A DNA stretch of 64,000 nucleotides from positions 146,915 through 210,914 of the forward strand of contig JAUYBL010000013.1 of the NCBI GenBank assembly GCA_030693065.1, in the 5' to 3' direction. The number at the start of each line of letters is the position of its first letter. Within the stretch, counting starts at the first letter, position 1. This document shows positions 37,251-45,911 of the stretch, one piece after another. The notes beneath the pieces were generated by a model. The model was given only the letters and a program-made list of their open reading frames with translations, was not told the origin of the DNA and searched no databases. This stretch comes from Methylococcaceae bacterium (GTDB taxonomy: Bacteria; Pseudomonadota; Gammaproteobacteria; Methylococcales; Methylomonadaceae). The position numbers and the translations under genes were made by a program.

Positions 37251-37286
37251 CACCCGTTAAGCAGTGCATGATCGACTTAACGGGTG
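37251..37286. terminator. Bidirectional terminator between res and the SemiSWEET gene
   Basis: A perfect 11-base inverted repeat (CACCCGTTAAG / CTTAACGGGTG) with a 14-base loop between two converging genes. The flanks lack a clean T-run, so efficiency is uncertain. Confidence 0.6.
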
Positions 37287-37311
37287 TGGCTAGGGATTTT
37301 ACTTTGAGCTC

Positions 37312-37572
37312 TTAACGCTTATTAAAAAACACAATCATCAGCGTAATTGTGCCGGTCATCATTACCATGGTGGTATTGGCGACGATCAGCGGTAGGTCGC
37401 CTTTAAGTACGCCGTACAGCAGCCATAAGGACACGCCGATAGTCAGAATCAGATAGGTCGATAGTGACATGCTGCTGACGTCGCGGGTTTTCCAGGTTCG
37501 CCATATTTGCGGTGCAAAAGACGACGAGGTAAAGCAAGACGCAACCAGGCCAAGAATGTCCAGTTCGCTCAT
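37312..37572 (-). CDS. SemiSWEET family sugar transporter
   Basis: An 86-residue membrane protein with three helices and the PQ-loop signature (SSFAPQIWRTWKTRDVSSMS, about residues 17-36). SemiSWEETs work as dimers that let sugars pass by facilitated diffusion. Starting at the ATG at 37572 the frame overlaps the stop of the upstream gene (ATGA). The same frame is open further upstream to 37794, but that region is the coding sequence of the neighbour in another frame, so the long version is rejected. The transported sugar is unknown. Confidence 0.85.
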   Translation of the reverse strand: MSELDILGLVASCFTSSSFAPQIWRTWKTRDVSSMSLSTYLILTIGVSLWLLYGVLKGDLPLIVANTTMVMMTGTITLMIVFFNKR

Positions 37573-37865
37573 GGGGCAGTTTTGTTTGGAGCGGCGGGTT
37601 GCGTTGCTTCGGGGGCTTTGGGCACAGGTACTGGCACGGGAGCTTGCGGCTGGGTAAAGGCTTCTTTGGTAGCTTTTTCGTTCTTTTCTTGACGATGGCC
37701 TTCGCCGTACATGGTGGCTGAGATCATGAATAAAATGGTCGAAATCACCAAAATTAAAAACCGGTTTGGTTTTTCCATAAAAAATAACGGCCATTTCGGC
37801 TTTATCATACCGGCGATAAAAAACATCGCTGTCAAAATGCCCAGATTTATTGCTTGCGCTACCAT
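37569..37865 (-). CDS. Small membrane protein with proline-rich tail
   Basis: A 98-residue protein with two hydrophobic helices (about residues 3-20 and 34-52) and a C-terminal tail that is charged, then rich in Pro/Val/Ala (QAPVPVPVPKAPEATQPAAP). It ends in an ATGA overlap with the SemiSWEET gene, implying a joint role. I do not recognise the family. The tail could extend into the periplasm or act as a linker. Confidence 0.65.
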   Translation of the reverse strand: MVAQAINLGILTAMFFIAGMIKPKWPLFFMEKPNRFLILVISTILFMISATMYGEGHRQEKNEKATKEAFTQPQAPVPVPVPKAPEATQPAAPNKTAP

Positions 37866-38075
37866 TTATATCTACTCCCCTATTTACTGTTTGATCTATG
37901 ATAAGCCGGTGGTGCAGTTAATGCGCCACGAGTCAGGCTGATGATTTTACTTTATTTAACACCTTAACTTAATGCGATTTTACGTAGCATTTACTGTCTA
38001 TTGCCGTTTGCAGTTTAACGCGATATTGGTGCTGTCAAGTTAAGTCACTATTCAATCCAAACCTTAGGGGGATTT

Positions 38076-38987
38076 ATGGGTGCATTTTTTATAACGATTC
38101 TGGTATTTGCCGTGGTGCTCGTCTTAATGAGTGTGAAAGCTGTGCCGCAGGGTATGGAATATACGGTAGAACGCTTTGGCAAATATACGCACACGTTAAC
38201 GCCGGGGTTAAATATCATCATGCCGGTGATTGATCGTATCGGTCGGCAAATGGTGATGATGGAACAGGTAATGGATGTGCCTTCACAGGAAGTCATTACC
38301 AAAGATAATGCAATGGTCACGGTAGATGGCGTGGTGTTTTATCAAGTAATGGACGCCGCTAAAGCCGCTTATGAAGTCAGTAAACTGGATTGGGCCATCT
38401 TAAATCTGGTAATGACCAATATAAGGACGGTGATGGGTTCCATGGATTTAGACGAATTGCTATCGCGCCGTGACGACATTAACGCCAGGTTGTTGAATGT
38501 AGTTGATGATGCCACCACGCCGTGGGGTATTAAAGCCACGCGGATTGAAATCAAAGACATTGCTCCTCCTAAAGATTTAGTCGAAGCCATGGGCCGACAA
38601 ATGAAAGCCGAGCGCCTGAAACGCGCGTCTATTTTGGAAGCGGAAGGTTTGCGGCAATCAGAAATATTACGGGCAGAAGGCGCGCAGCAAGCGGCCATTT
38701 TGGAAGCGGAAGGCCGTAAAGAAGCGTCTTATCGTGATGCGGATGCCCGTGAACGCTTGGCTGAAGCCGAAGCTAAAGCGACGTTAATGGTTTCCGAAGC
38801 CATCAGCAAAGGTGATATCCAGGCCATCAATTATTTTGTCGCACAAAAATATATTGAATCGATAAAAAGCATCGCTTCGGCGGACAACAGCAAGCTGATT
38901 TTTATGCCGTTGGATGCTTCCAGCGTGATTGGCGCAATTGGCGGTATTGCCGAGTTAACCAAAGAAGCCATTTCCAAAAAAGGCTAA
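38076..38987 (+). CDS. qmcA: SPFH/stomatin-family membrane protein
   Basis: A 303-residue band-7 protein of the QmcA/stomatin-like group. It has one N-terminal membrane helix (residues about 3-22), then the SPFH domain ([25 protein letters not shown]), and a coiled-coil stretch of Ala/Glu repeats (about residues 165-250, with [21 protein letters not shown]). Such proteins oligomerise in membrane microdomains. It precedes an NfeD gene by three bases, the usual pair. A GGGGG ribosome site is close to the ATG. Confidence 0.9.
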   Translation: MGAFFITILVFAVVLVLMSVKAVPQGMEYTVERFGKYTHTLTPGLNIIMPVIDRIGRQMVMMEQVMDVPSQEVITKDNAMVTVDGVVFYQVMDAAKAAYEVSKLDWAILNLVMTNIRTVMGSMDLDELLSRRDDINARLLNVVDDATTPWGIKATRIEIKDIAPPKDLVEAMGRQMKAERLKRASILEAEGLRQSEILRAEGAQQAAILEAEGRKEASYRDADARERLAEAEAKATLMVSEAISKGDIQAINYFVAQKYIESIKSIASADNSKLIFMPLDASSVIGAIGGIAELTKEAISKKG

Positions 38988-38990
38988 GCC

Positions 38991-39434
38991 ATGACTGAAT
39001 TGGATTTTGTATTTTGGCATTGGTGGGTGATCGCATTGGTGCTACTGGTGGTTGAAATCTTAACCCCCGGATTTTTCTTTTTGTGGATGGCGGTATCGGG
39101 ATTTGTTACCGGCGCGTTGGTTTGGCTAGTCCCTTCAGTTAATTTGAATACGCAGTTATTTGTGTTCTCGGTGATGTCCATTGTCACCATCAGCGTCTGG
39201 AAGTTTTATGTAAAAAAACATCCGATTGAAACGGATCATCCATTATTGAATCAACGCGGCGCACAATATATTGGCCGGATTTTCAATTTGTATGAGCCCA
39301 TCATAAATGGTCAGGGCAAAATTAAAGTCGATGATTCTATTTGGAAAGTGCGTGGCAAAGACTGCGATATAAACTCCAAGGTCAAAGTGATTGCCGTGCG
39401 GGGCACGGTGTTTGACGTGGAAAAAGTACAATAA
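38991..39434 (+). CDS. NfeD-family membrane protein
   Basis: A 147-residue short NfeD protein. It has three hydrophobic helices in the first 75 residues (WWVIALVLLVVEILTPGFFFLW carries the family hallmark) and a C-terminal OB-fold (RGAQYIGRIFNLYEPIINGQGKI...WKVRG). It pairs with the upstream SPFH protein, as in E. coli ybbK-ybbJ. Confidence 0.88.
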   Translation: MTELDFVFWHWWVIALVLLVVEILTPGFFFLWMAVSGFVTGALVWLVPSVNLNTQLFVFSVMSIVTISVWKFYVKKHPIETDHPLLNQRGAQYIGRIFNLYEPIINGQGKIKVDDSIWKVRGKDCDINSKVKVIAVRGTVFDVEKVQ

Positions 39435-39452
39435 AACCAGTTTTAGCCGTTT

Positions 39453-39480
39453 ATGGTTCGACAAGGCTCACCACGAACGG
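39453..39480. repeat. REP-like dispersed repeat
   Basis: The text GGTTCGACAAGGCTCACCAC plus GAACGG has short inverted ends (GTTCG / CGAAC) and belongs to a widespread REP-type sequence found between genes in many proteobacteria. It lies between nfeD and cmoM. Confidence 0.6.
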
Positions 39481-39525
39481 TTTACTCGATTCTCCGTCAC
39501 CTTTTAAGTGAATACCGCAGCACCA

Positions 39526-40299
39526 ATGAAATCACCGCAAGACCGCAACTTCGACACCCTGATTCATAAATTCGAGCAAAAAATTTACGATACCACCAAG
39601 GGTGAGTGGCGGCTTAAATTGCTTAAAGAAGATTTGGATGCGCTTTATCAAGCGCCCGAGCCTTTAGCTGTATGGGATGCCGGTTGCGGCTTTGCGCAAA
39701 TCAGTCAATGGCTTGCCGAGCGAGGGCATCAACTGACGCTGTGCGATGTATCAGAAAAAATGCTTGCCCGCGCGCAGCATGAGTTTACCAATGCGGGATT
39801 GAGTGCTGAGTTTCACCATCAAGCGGCGCAACATCTGGCACCGCAGCTTCCAGAGTTTGATCTGGTGTTGTGTCACGCGGTGCTGGAATGGTTGGCCGAG
39901 CCGTTGCCGACTCTGCAAGTCATTGCCAATCAAGTTAAACCTGGTGGGCATTTGTCGCTGCTGTTTTATAACCGCAATGCCATGGTTTACACCAACGCTC
40001 TCAAAGGTGGCTGGCGCCTTGAACAGTTACTTAATGACAGTTATTTAGGTAAAGGGGCAAAGCTCACGCCGCCCAATCCGCAATATCCGCATGATGTTGT
40101 CGATTTTCTTGAGCAGCAAGGTTTTGAGATAATCACGCATACCGGCATTCGCGTGTTTAACGACTATATGACTAAAGAAGTTCTGGACAATAGTTCGAGT
40201 GAGCAATTGTTTGCACTGGAATATCGCCATTGCCGAATGCCAACGTATCGCGATATGGGGCGTTACGTGCATCTGGTTGCGCGGCGGCTTGTTTACTAG
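39526..40299 (+). CDS. cmoM: tRNA 5-carboxymethoxyuridine methyltransferase (CmoM/SmtA)
   Basis: A 257-residue SAM methyltransferase. It starts MKSPQDRNFDTLIHKFEQKIYDTTKG, split here, very like E. coli CmoM. Motif I is VWDAGCGFAQISQWLAERG, and VLEWLAEP follows. CmoM methylates cmo5U at position 34 of tRNA, aiding decoding. The frame is open from a GTG at 39508, but the ATG at 39526 matches the family start better. Confidence 0.87.
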   Translation: MKSPQDRNFDTLIHKFEQKIYDTTKGEWRLKLLKEDLDALYQAPEPLAVWDAGCGFAQISQWLAERGHQLTLCDVSEKMLARAQHEFTNAGLSAEFHHQAAQHLAPQLPEFDLVLCHAVLEWLAEPLPTLQVIANQVKPGGHLSLLFYNRNAMVYTNALKGGWRLEQLLNDSYLGKGAKLTPPNPQYPHDVVDFLEQQGFEIITHTGIRVFNDYMTKEVLDNSSSEQLFALEYRHCRMPTYRDMGRYVHLVARRLVY

Positions 40300-40344
40300 C
40301 GCATTTAATAAGCTGGTTTTGTGTATTTTTATGGAGGACTATTT

Positions 40345-40557
40345 GTGAATCGAAAATGGGTGTTTTTATTCGTCAATATTTTGAGTGTATCGCTTTTTTC
40401 AGGATGTACTTCCGAACAGATTTTCGCTACGGGTCAGGCTTATCAACGCAATCAATGCATTAAAGTTGCCGACCAAGATGCCGGTAGTCAGTGCCTAAAC
40501 AGATCAAACACGCGTTACGACGACTATAAATACGAAGTTGATAAAGCCAATAAATAA
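40345..40557 (+). CDS. Small lipoprotein of unknown function
   Basis: A 70-residue protein with a signal peptide and lipobox LFSGC. The mature part is about 50 residues, hydrophilic, with three conserved-looking features: EQIFATGQAYQRNQCIKV, a second Cys pair (NQC...SQC) that might form a disulfide, and YDDYKYEVDK. GTG at 40345 has GGAGG seven bases upstream, which settles the start over the upstream ATG. No family recognised. Confidence 0.7.
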   Translation: MNRKWVFLFVNILSVSLFSGCTSEQIFATGQAYQRNQCIKVADQDAGSQCLNRSNTRYDDYKYEVDKANK

Positions 40558-40614
40558 CGATTTTGTTGCTCGAAAATGATGGTTTAGTGTCCACGATAGA
40601 TTGTAGGTTTACCA

Positions 40615-42561
40615 TTATCTTTTACCTTTAAATGCCGCAACCATTCTGTTGAGTTGCTGCAAATCATTCTTTCCGTGTTGTTTTCCATAGTGCAACTTGA
40701 TAAATAGTTGAGTGATGTGTTCGATACCGGTGGCCTGTTCTGGTAACTGTCGCTTGGCTCTGAAGGCAAAGTCTTTAGCACCTTCGCCCGGCTTTTTTAT
40801 TAAGCCATTCTTGGCTAGCTTTTTACAAAAACGTTGATAAGCCAGAACGGCTGGATCGACAGTTTTGCTAGGGTTTCGTAGCAGTAGCCAGCAAAGCACT
40901 GCTGTTATCACGCCGATGATGTCCGCCATCCAGTAAATCATGGTCTTTAGATCGCTAATCCCAAGTGACGATAAAAACTGACTTTGATTTTTGTTGTCGT
41001 AATTGATGACCCAGCGTTGCCATTGATAATCGACATTGCCCCACAGTTGCCGGGCGTTTTTAAGCCAGTCAACCGCCGCCAATGCCGTGTTAGGCGTAAA
41101 GCTGATAATGCCTCTGGCGATTTGTTGATCGATATTGATGTTTTGTTCGATTCGCTCCGGGGCGATCGCGGCGGTAGGGTCGACTCTTACCCAGCCGCGT
41201 TGATCCAGCCAAACTTCAGCCCAGGCGTGCGCATAGGCTTGTTTTATGTCTAAAAAATTGCCGATCTGATTGAGTTCGCCGCCCTGATAGCCGGTGACCA
41301 CGCGCGCGGGGATGTGGGCGACGCGCATTAAATAGACGAAAGCGGTTGCGTAATGCTCGCAAAAGCCCCGGTGAGACTCAAAAAGAAACTGTTCGATGGG
41401 GTTTTCTTGCATTAATGGCGGGGTCAGGGTGTAGTAAAAATCTTCAGTTTTGAAATGGTTTAATAGCTGGTTAATGAAAATGTCGGGGGATCTATCAAAA
41501 CCATGTAAGCGTTGCACCAGTTGGGTAACGTTGGCGGAAGCCGGGCCTGGCAATTGCGTGGCTTCTTGGTATTCATCTTTGGTGATGGTGCCGGTGTTGT
41601 AGGTCGGATATGAAGTGATGTGGTATTCCGTGCGTTTATCCGGGTTGGCAGATGTCACTAGCTGATAATGGCTGTTGCGGCGCAGCGGGGCGGCAACCTC
41701 GGCGGGCAAATCCAGCGCAAATACCCAGTTTTTATCCTGGGGCTCCATTAATAGTGTGTATTGGTAGGCGTTGCCGGTGAATGTTGGCTGGTCTATTTTT
41801 TGGCTTAAGCCATTTCTGTTTTGCGTCCAGCGTTTGCCGTCGGTATGAGTTAGCACGGGGCCGCGCCAATATCGTTGGGCGGATGGAGGTATGGCTCCGG
41901 TAAATTGTACCCGGAACACTAATTCATCAGACATCGCTAGGTTACTGATGGCGCCGGGTTCCATATTGTCACTTAGGCCGGTTCTGGCTTGATGCTTGTC
42001 GTTAAAATACATCCACTTTGGGGCTTCAACCCGAGGAAATAAGATGAATATCACAATGGTCATGGGAATAGCCTGCGCAACTATTTCGCTTGCCGTCTTT
42101 AATGATTGCCAGGTTTGTGAGCGGTTGCTGTTGATGCAAACCAAGGTTCCTAACAGAACGCAGCAGACCACCAGGATGTAAGCCGCCATGAATATGCTTT
42201 GTTGGTACAAAAACAGAGAGGTGGCAACGATAAATGCCAAAAATACGATCAGGTAAAGGTCGCGTTCGGATTTGATTTCCAGCAGTTTTAGTCCCAAGGC
42301 CGTTACAAACAGTCGGGTGCCGGCATCTCGACCGAATATGCCTTCATGCAGGCCATACAAAATGGCAATACCGATAACGGTAAGCAATAACAACATCAGT
42401 TTTGATGGCAGCCACTGCGGTTTCCAAACACCTAGAAAACGCCAACTCAACAGTAAGTAAAAATAGCCAGTAACCGAGGGCGGAAGATTTTCAATATGCG
42501 GAAGAACTATTAGACCGATAGCCGTCAGCAAGAAAATTAAAATATTTTTATTGATGCTCAT
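40615..42561 (-). CDS. tgpA: TgpA-like membrane transglutaminase (DUF3488)
   Basis: A 648-residue membrane protein with about six N-terminal helices (residues 5-180), a periplasmic transglutaminase domain and a last helix near residue 540 before a DUF4129-like C-terminus. The catalytic triad is visible: Cys in SHRGFCEHYATAF, His in AYAHAWAEVW, Asp in VRVDPTA. The order moxR-DUF58-tgpA with ATGA overlaps is the classic cluster. Substrate unknown; TgpA is important for envelope in Pseudomonas. Confidence 0.9.
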   Translation of the reverse strand: MSINKNILIFLLTAIGLIVLPHIENLPPSVTGYFYLLLSWRFLGVWKPQWLPSKLMLLLLTVIGIAILYGLHEGIFGRDAGTRLFVTALGLKLLEIKSERDLYLIVFLAFIVATSLFLYQQSIFMAAYILVVCCVLLGTLVCINSNRSQTWQSLKTASEIVAQAIPMTIVIFILFPRVEAPKWMYFNDKHQARTGLSDNMEPGAISNLAMSDELVFRVQFTGAIPPSAQRYWRGPVLTHTDGKRWTQNRNGLSQKIDQPTFTGNAYQYTLLMEPQDKNWVFALDLPAEVAAPLRRNSHYQLVTSANPDKRTEYHITSYPTYNTGTITKDEYQEATQLPGPASANVTQLVQRLHGFDRSPDIFINQLLNHFKTEDFYYTLTPPLMQENPIEQFLFESHRGFCEHYATAFVYLMRVAHIPARVVTGYQGGELNQIGNFLDIKQAYAHAWAEVWLDQRGWVRVDPTAAIAPERIEQNINIDQQIARGIISFTPNTALAAVDWLKNARQLWGNVDYQWQRWVINYDNKNQSQFLSSLGISDLKTMIYWMADIIGVITAVLCWLLLRNPSKTVDPAVLAYQRFCKKLAKNGLIKKPGEGAKDFAFRAKRQLPEQATGIEHITQLFIKLHYGKQHGKNDLQQLNRMVAAFKGKR

Positions 42562-43514
42562 AATGTTTCAAATAGCGCCAATGCTTCCAAGCATTTTTGA
42601 TAATGATGCTGGCCATTTGCGGGTTCTAGCTTTAGTCCAGGTATAGAAAAACCATAATTGATTCCGGCTTGCTCAGCATCAATCAGCCAGCGGCACAATT
42701 GGCTTAAGCGTTCTTCAATGCCGTGCCCGGGCGTTTGAATATAATCCAGCCAGATTTGCGAGGAACTTTCGCCATCGTATTGTTTACTGAACACTCCTAG
42801 GCCTTTTGCATAAGACTTCCAGTGTATGTGCTTAATGGCATCGCCGGGTTGATAGCTTTGTAAACCGAAAAAATCGTCGTTGCCTTTACTGGTTACGCCT
42901 TGTTCGGATTGAGAAGCATGTGATTCTGGAAAAGGAATTTCTGCGGCAGCAGGTTTGGGGTAAACCAACACGTTGAGATTAAAACGTAATGGCGACCAGG
43001 CACGGAATAAACCTAACGGATAAGTGCTGGAGATAGTGAGCGTGCCTGCTTCTTGCCAGCCGCGTTTGTAAGTAGCAGAGTGGAGTGTGATTTGTGTTTG
43101 ACTGTGAGCTGATAGGCTGATGGTTTCAGTTGCTTGCAGTAAATTAATTTTTAATTGCAGGCGGTCTTTGCTGGTTGAGTTGTCGATGTGAATGTTAAAA
43201 CCAGCGGCTTGTCCGACAAATACTGGCTTGCTTTGCCCTGATCGTAACACTAAACCTGATAGCGACCGGTAACTGTGCAAGATGGTGATAAAGAAAATGC
43301 TGGCTAATAAAAATACCAATAAATAGGCCAGATTGTTGTTGTAAACAAAGGCGATCAACAGCAGCAGAGCAAGCAGGATCACAAATCCCAAGCCACGATC
43401 AGTGGGTAAAATAAAAATTCGGCGCTGGTTTAAGGTTATCGGTTCATCGGTGGCTTTCTCGCCGCTTGAAAAGCGGCTGAGACTAAAGCGTTCTTTTAAG
43501 GTAAGTGAGCTCAA
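42558..43514 (-). CDS. DUF58 domain protein (MoxR-associated)
   Basis: A 318-residue protein with two adjacent N-terminal helices (about residues 40-80: FVILLALLLLIAFVYNNNLAYLLVFLLASIFFI, split here) and the DUF58 core near residue 205 (YQPGDAIKHIHWKSYAKG). The C-terminal part is vWA-like. It forms part of the moxR operon and overlaps both neighbours by ATGA. Confidence 0.85.
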   Translation of the reverse strand: MSSLTLKERFSLSRFSSGEKATDEPITLNQRRIFILPTDRGLGFVILLALLLLIAFVYNNNLAYLLVFLLASIFFITILHSYRSLSGLVLRSGQSKPVFVGQAAGFNIHIDNSTSKDRLQLKINLLQATETISLSAHSQTQITLHSATYKRGWQEAGTLTISSTYPLGLFRAWSPLRFNLNVLVYPKPAAAEIPFPESHASQSEQGVTSKGNDDFFGLQSYQPGDAIKHIHWKSYAKGLGVFSKQYDGESSSQIWLDYIQTPGHGIEERLSQLCRWLIDAEQAGINYGFSIPGLKLEPANGQHHYQKCLEALALFETL

Positions 43515-44416
43515 AGGACTGCAACGTTACTTAAAATAGGTTGGACGATAGCTTCTGAATTGGTATTGCCTGAACGTAACCTGTGTCCTGCTACCGCGGC
43601 GAGCACGGCTTGCACATCTTCGGGGATAACTGCATCGCGCTGATTCATGAAAGCCCAGGCTTTGGCGGCGGTAAGCAGCGCAAGTCCTGCTCTTGGCGAC
43701 AGACCGCAGTGATAATCCGGAGAGCTGCGGGTGTAATTGATAATGGCCAGGCAATAGTCCAATAAGGCATCTGATGCATGCACCCTCGTAACGGCTTTTT
43801 GAAGCTGTTGTAATCGTTCTGGAGGAAGTTTTACCGGCAGTGAATCAATTAGATCATGTCGACGTTGTCCGCTTAATAAGGCTTTTTCAGCGCGGTGGTC
43901 GGGATAACCGAGTTCAATGCGCATTAAAAACCGGTCCAATTGCGATTCAGGCAGCGGAAAAGTACCAATTTGATGCGAAGGATTTTGCGTGGCGATGACA
44001 AAAAATGGTGCTGGCAGAGGATAAGTTTTGCCTTCAACCGTGACTTGATGTTCTTCCATAGCCTCTAGTAGCGCGCTTTGCGCTTTGGGTGTTGCGCGAT
44101 TAATTTCATCAGCCAACACCATTTGATTAAAAATTGCCCCTGGATGAAAACTAAAGCTATGAGTTTGTGCATTAAAAATCGATGCGCCAATAATATCAGC
44201 GGGTAAAATATCACTGGTAAATTGAATGCGCTGGTAATTTAATCCCAGTAGTTTTGCCAGCGTATGCGACAATGTGGTTTTGCCAACGCCGGGAATATCT
44301 TCAATCAGAAGATGGCCTTGGGCCAGTAAACAGCATACTGCCAGACGTATTTGACGGGGTTTGCCAAGGATGATCTGGTTAGCGGTTTGTAAGAGTTGGT
44401 CCAGGTCGTTGTGCAT
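43511..44416 (-). CDS. MoxR family AAA+ ATPase
   Basis: A 301-residue AAA+ chaperone. Walker A is LLIEDIPGVGKTTLSH (about residues 35-50), Walker B and following LADEINRATPKAQSALLEAM, sensor 1 FFVIATQNPS, and the C-terminal lid with LSPRAGLALLTAAKAWA. MoxR proteins activate partners that carry vWA-like domains, here the DUF58 protein. First gene of a three-gene operon, divergent from the DksA-like gene. Confidence 0.92.
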   Translation of the reverse strand: MHNDLDQLLQTANQIILGKPRQIRLAVCCLLAQGHLLIEDIPGVGKTTLSHTLAKLLGLNYQRIQFTSDILPADIIGASIFNAQTHSFSFHPGAIFNQMVLADEINRATPKAQSALLEAMEEHQVTVEGKTYPLPAPFFVIATQNPSHQIGTFPLPESQLDRFLMRIELGYPDHRAEKALLSGQRRHDLIDSLPVKLPPERLQQLQKAVTRVHASDALLDYCLAIINYTRSSPDYHCGLSPRAGLALLTAAKAWAFMNQRDAVIPEDVQAVLAAVAGHRLRSGNTNSEAIVQPILSNVAVL

Positions 44417-44498
44417 GAAATTTAAATTTGGTCGGCAGTGGGTAGGAATGGGATGAGTATAGGAGAAGCCACTAAATTGAACAGGTTAGCTAACATAT

Positions 44499-44852
44499 AT
44501 GAGTAGTATTGATATGAATGAATATAAACAGGTGCGTGGTCAGTTAATTGAGATGCTAGAAGAGCTTGGCGATCGACTGGTAAAAATTACCGATGAAGTT
44601 AAGCATCCTGATGAGCCGTTAGCAAAAAACTTTGAAGAGCAGGCATCGCAAGTTGAAAATGACGAAGTGCTGGATTACTTAGGTAATGCTGCCAGAGTTG
44701 AAATTGAACAAATCCAGCAAGCCATAGTGCGTATAGACAAGGGTGAATATGGTTTTTGTGCGACATGTGGTGAGGCAATTAATCCTGAGCGTTTAAAAGC
44801 AGTGCCTTTTACCAAGTTATGTATTAAATGTGCCAGTCAGGCCGGTAACTGA
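44499..44852 (+). CDS. TraR/DksA-type zinc-finger protein
   Basis: A 117-residue protein with a helical coiled-coil N-terminus (residues 1-75) and a C4 zinc finger (CATCGEAINPERLKAVPFTK...CIKC). DksA-type proteins bind the secondary channel of RNA polymerase. The tip region expected to hold acidic residues (DEVLDYLGNA) is short and differs from DksA, so its function may differ. It lies 27 bases before the repeat protein gene. Confidence 0.82.
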   Translation: MSSIDMNEYKQVRGQLIEMLEELGDRLVKITDEVKHPDEPLAKNFEEQASQVENDEVLDYLGNAARVEIEQIQQAIVRIDKGEYGFCATCGEAINPERLKAVPFTKLCIKCASQAGN

Positions 44853-44879
44853 AAATTTATTTAACGAGAGAACAACGTA

Positions 44880-45623
44880 ATGTTAGAAATCACAGTAATT
44901 ATTATTCTTTTAATAGCCACAGCGGTTTTTTTAAAGACACAAAAAAAAGCTTCAGATGACGCGCTTAAACAACCACCGAAAGCTGCAGAAACCACTACCC
45001 GGCAGCCAGAGGTCGCCGTCGCCGCCGTTGAGCCTAAAATTGAGGTTGAAACTGATGCGGCTGAAGCTGAGGGTGTTCAACCTGTCATAGCTCTGCAAAA
45101 CGAAGCACCAGTAGTCATCGCTCCGGTTATCAATGCAGTTGAACCAGAGTTGCAGGCAAGTTTGATAACGCCAAATTATTCGTTACTGCCTGAAGATTCA
45201 GTATTAAAAAGACATTATTTTTCTCAAATTCAAACCTTGCTTGAAGAGTCTTTGCCAACTAAGCCTTCTGATGCAACATTAAAGAGACATTACGAGGCAG
45301 TATTGACTGATAAGCTTGAACAGGTGTTAAACGACAAGCATTTGTTAAATCAGCTACTTGAAGGTCAGCGTCGTAAAGAAGAAGTTGCGCAGCCAGCGCA
45401 AGAAGTCAAACAGCCTGAGCTTGCTATTGAGACGCCAGTAGCTGCAGAGCCGTCAATTTCTCAAACAGTTGTAAAAATACCCGAAGATTCAGTTTTAAAA
45501 CGCCATTATTTTGCGCATATTCGTGCGGTAGCTGAGGCGGATTTGTCACCAAAGCCAACTGATTCAGTGTTACTCCGTCACTGGCAAGCGCTGAGCGATG
45601 AGGCTTTGAAAAAACTGTTGTAA
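44880..45623 (+). CDS. Membrane-anchored protein with PEDSVLKRHY repeats
   Basis: A 247-residue protein with one N-terminal helix (residues 2-19, LEITVIIILLIATAVFLK), a linker rich in Ala/Glu/Val and repeated units that read DSVLKRHYF, DATLKRHYEA, DSVLKRHYFAHI and DSVLLRHWQAL, giving two pairs (about residues 103-150 and 198-247). Each unit is helical with Arg/His at fixed positions. I know similar-looking repeats only from uncharacterised gammaproteobacterial proteins. Possibly cotranscribed with the DksA-like gene. Function unknown. Confidence 0.65.
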   Translation: MLEITVIIILLIATAVFLKTQKKASDDALKQPPKAAETTTRQPEVAVAAVEPKIEVETDAAEAEGVQPVIALQNEAPVVIAPVINAVEPELQASLITPNYSLLPEDSVLKRHYFSQIQTLLEESLPTKPSDATLKRHYEAVLTDKLEQVLNDKHLLNQLLEGQRRKEEVAQPAQEVKQPELAIETPVAAEPSISQTVVKIPEDSVLKRHYFAHIRAVAEADLSPKPTDSVLLRHWQALSDEALKKLL

Positions 45624-45832
45624 TAAAGCGAAGCGAGTTTAAAGCAGGGGGCTTTTTCAGTAATTTTAGTTAAAACCACTGAAGAAGCCTCCTGCTTCCT
45701 ATGTTTTGCATTGCGAAAATATTTGCTTTTGTCACGAAAGCTAAGCGATTTGTTAAATGTATGAGCAAATTTAGCAACCGGATTTTGAAGTGGAATGGCT
45801 GTTGCTTTAGCCAGCGTTTTACGTTTTTTCAT
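45578..45832 (-). CDS. Small basic protein, possible ribosome-rescue (ArfA-like) candidate
   Basis: An 84-codon frame on the strand opposite its neighbours, with a strong ribosome site (AAGAGGT) before the ATG. The N-terminal 50 residues are very basic (KKRKTLAKATAIPLQNPVAKFAHTFNKS, split, then FRDKSKYFRNAKHRKQEAS) and look like real protein. The last third lies inside a strong hairpin and over the 3' end of the repeat protein gene, so the functional product may be shorter. ArfA genes have a hairpin in the reading frame, which is the reason for the suggestion; homology is not established. Confidence 0.5.
   Translation of the reverse strand: MKKRKTLAKATAIPLQNPVAKFAHTFNKSLSFRDKSKYFRNAKHRKQEASSVVLTKITEKAPCFKLASLYYNSFFKASSLSACQ
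45642..45697. terminator. Long hairpin downstream of the repeat protein
   Basis: Two 20-base arms (45642-45661 and 45678-45697) with a 16-base loop. In plus-strand RNA the two non-Watson-Crick positions are G-U pairs, so the stem is continuous; in minus-strand RNA they are A-C mismatches. This favours a role in the plus transcript, but no T-run follows. Confidence 0.65.
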
Positions 45833-45911
45833 GTTTTACCTCTTGTATTAAAGAATTAAAGTTCGTGTTTAATCACTTGCTAATATAGCACTTCAGAGAT
45901 AAGTAACGCCT

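Noticed and set aside
37312..37794. 160-codon version of the SemiSWEET frame
   Set aside because: The first 74 residues overlap the proline-tailed gene in another frame and do not resemble a SemiSWEET. The ATG at 37572 gives the normal 86-residue protein.
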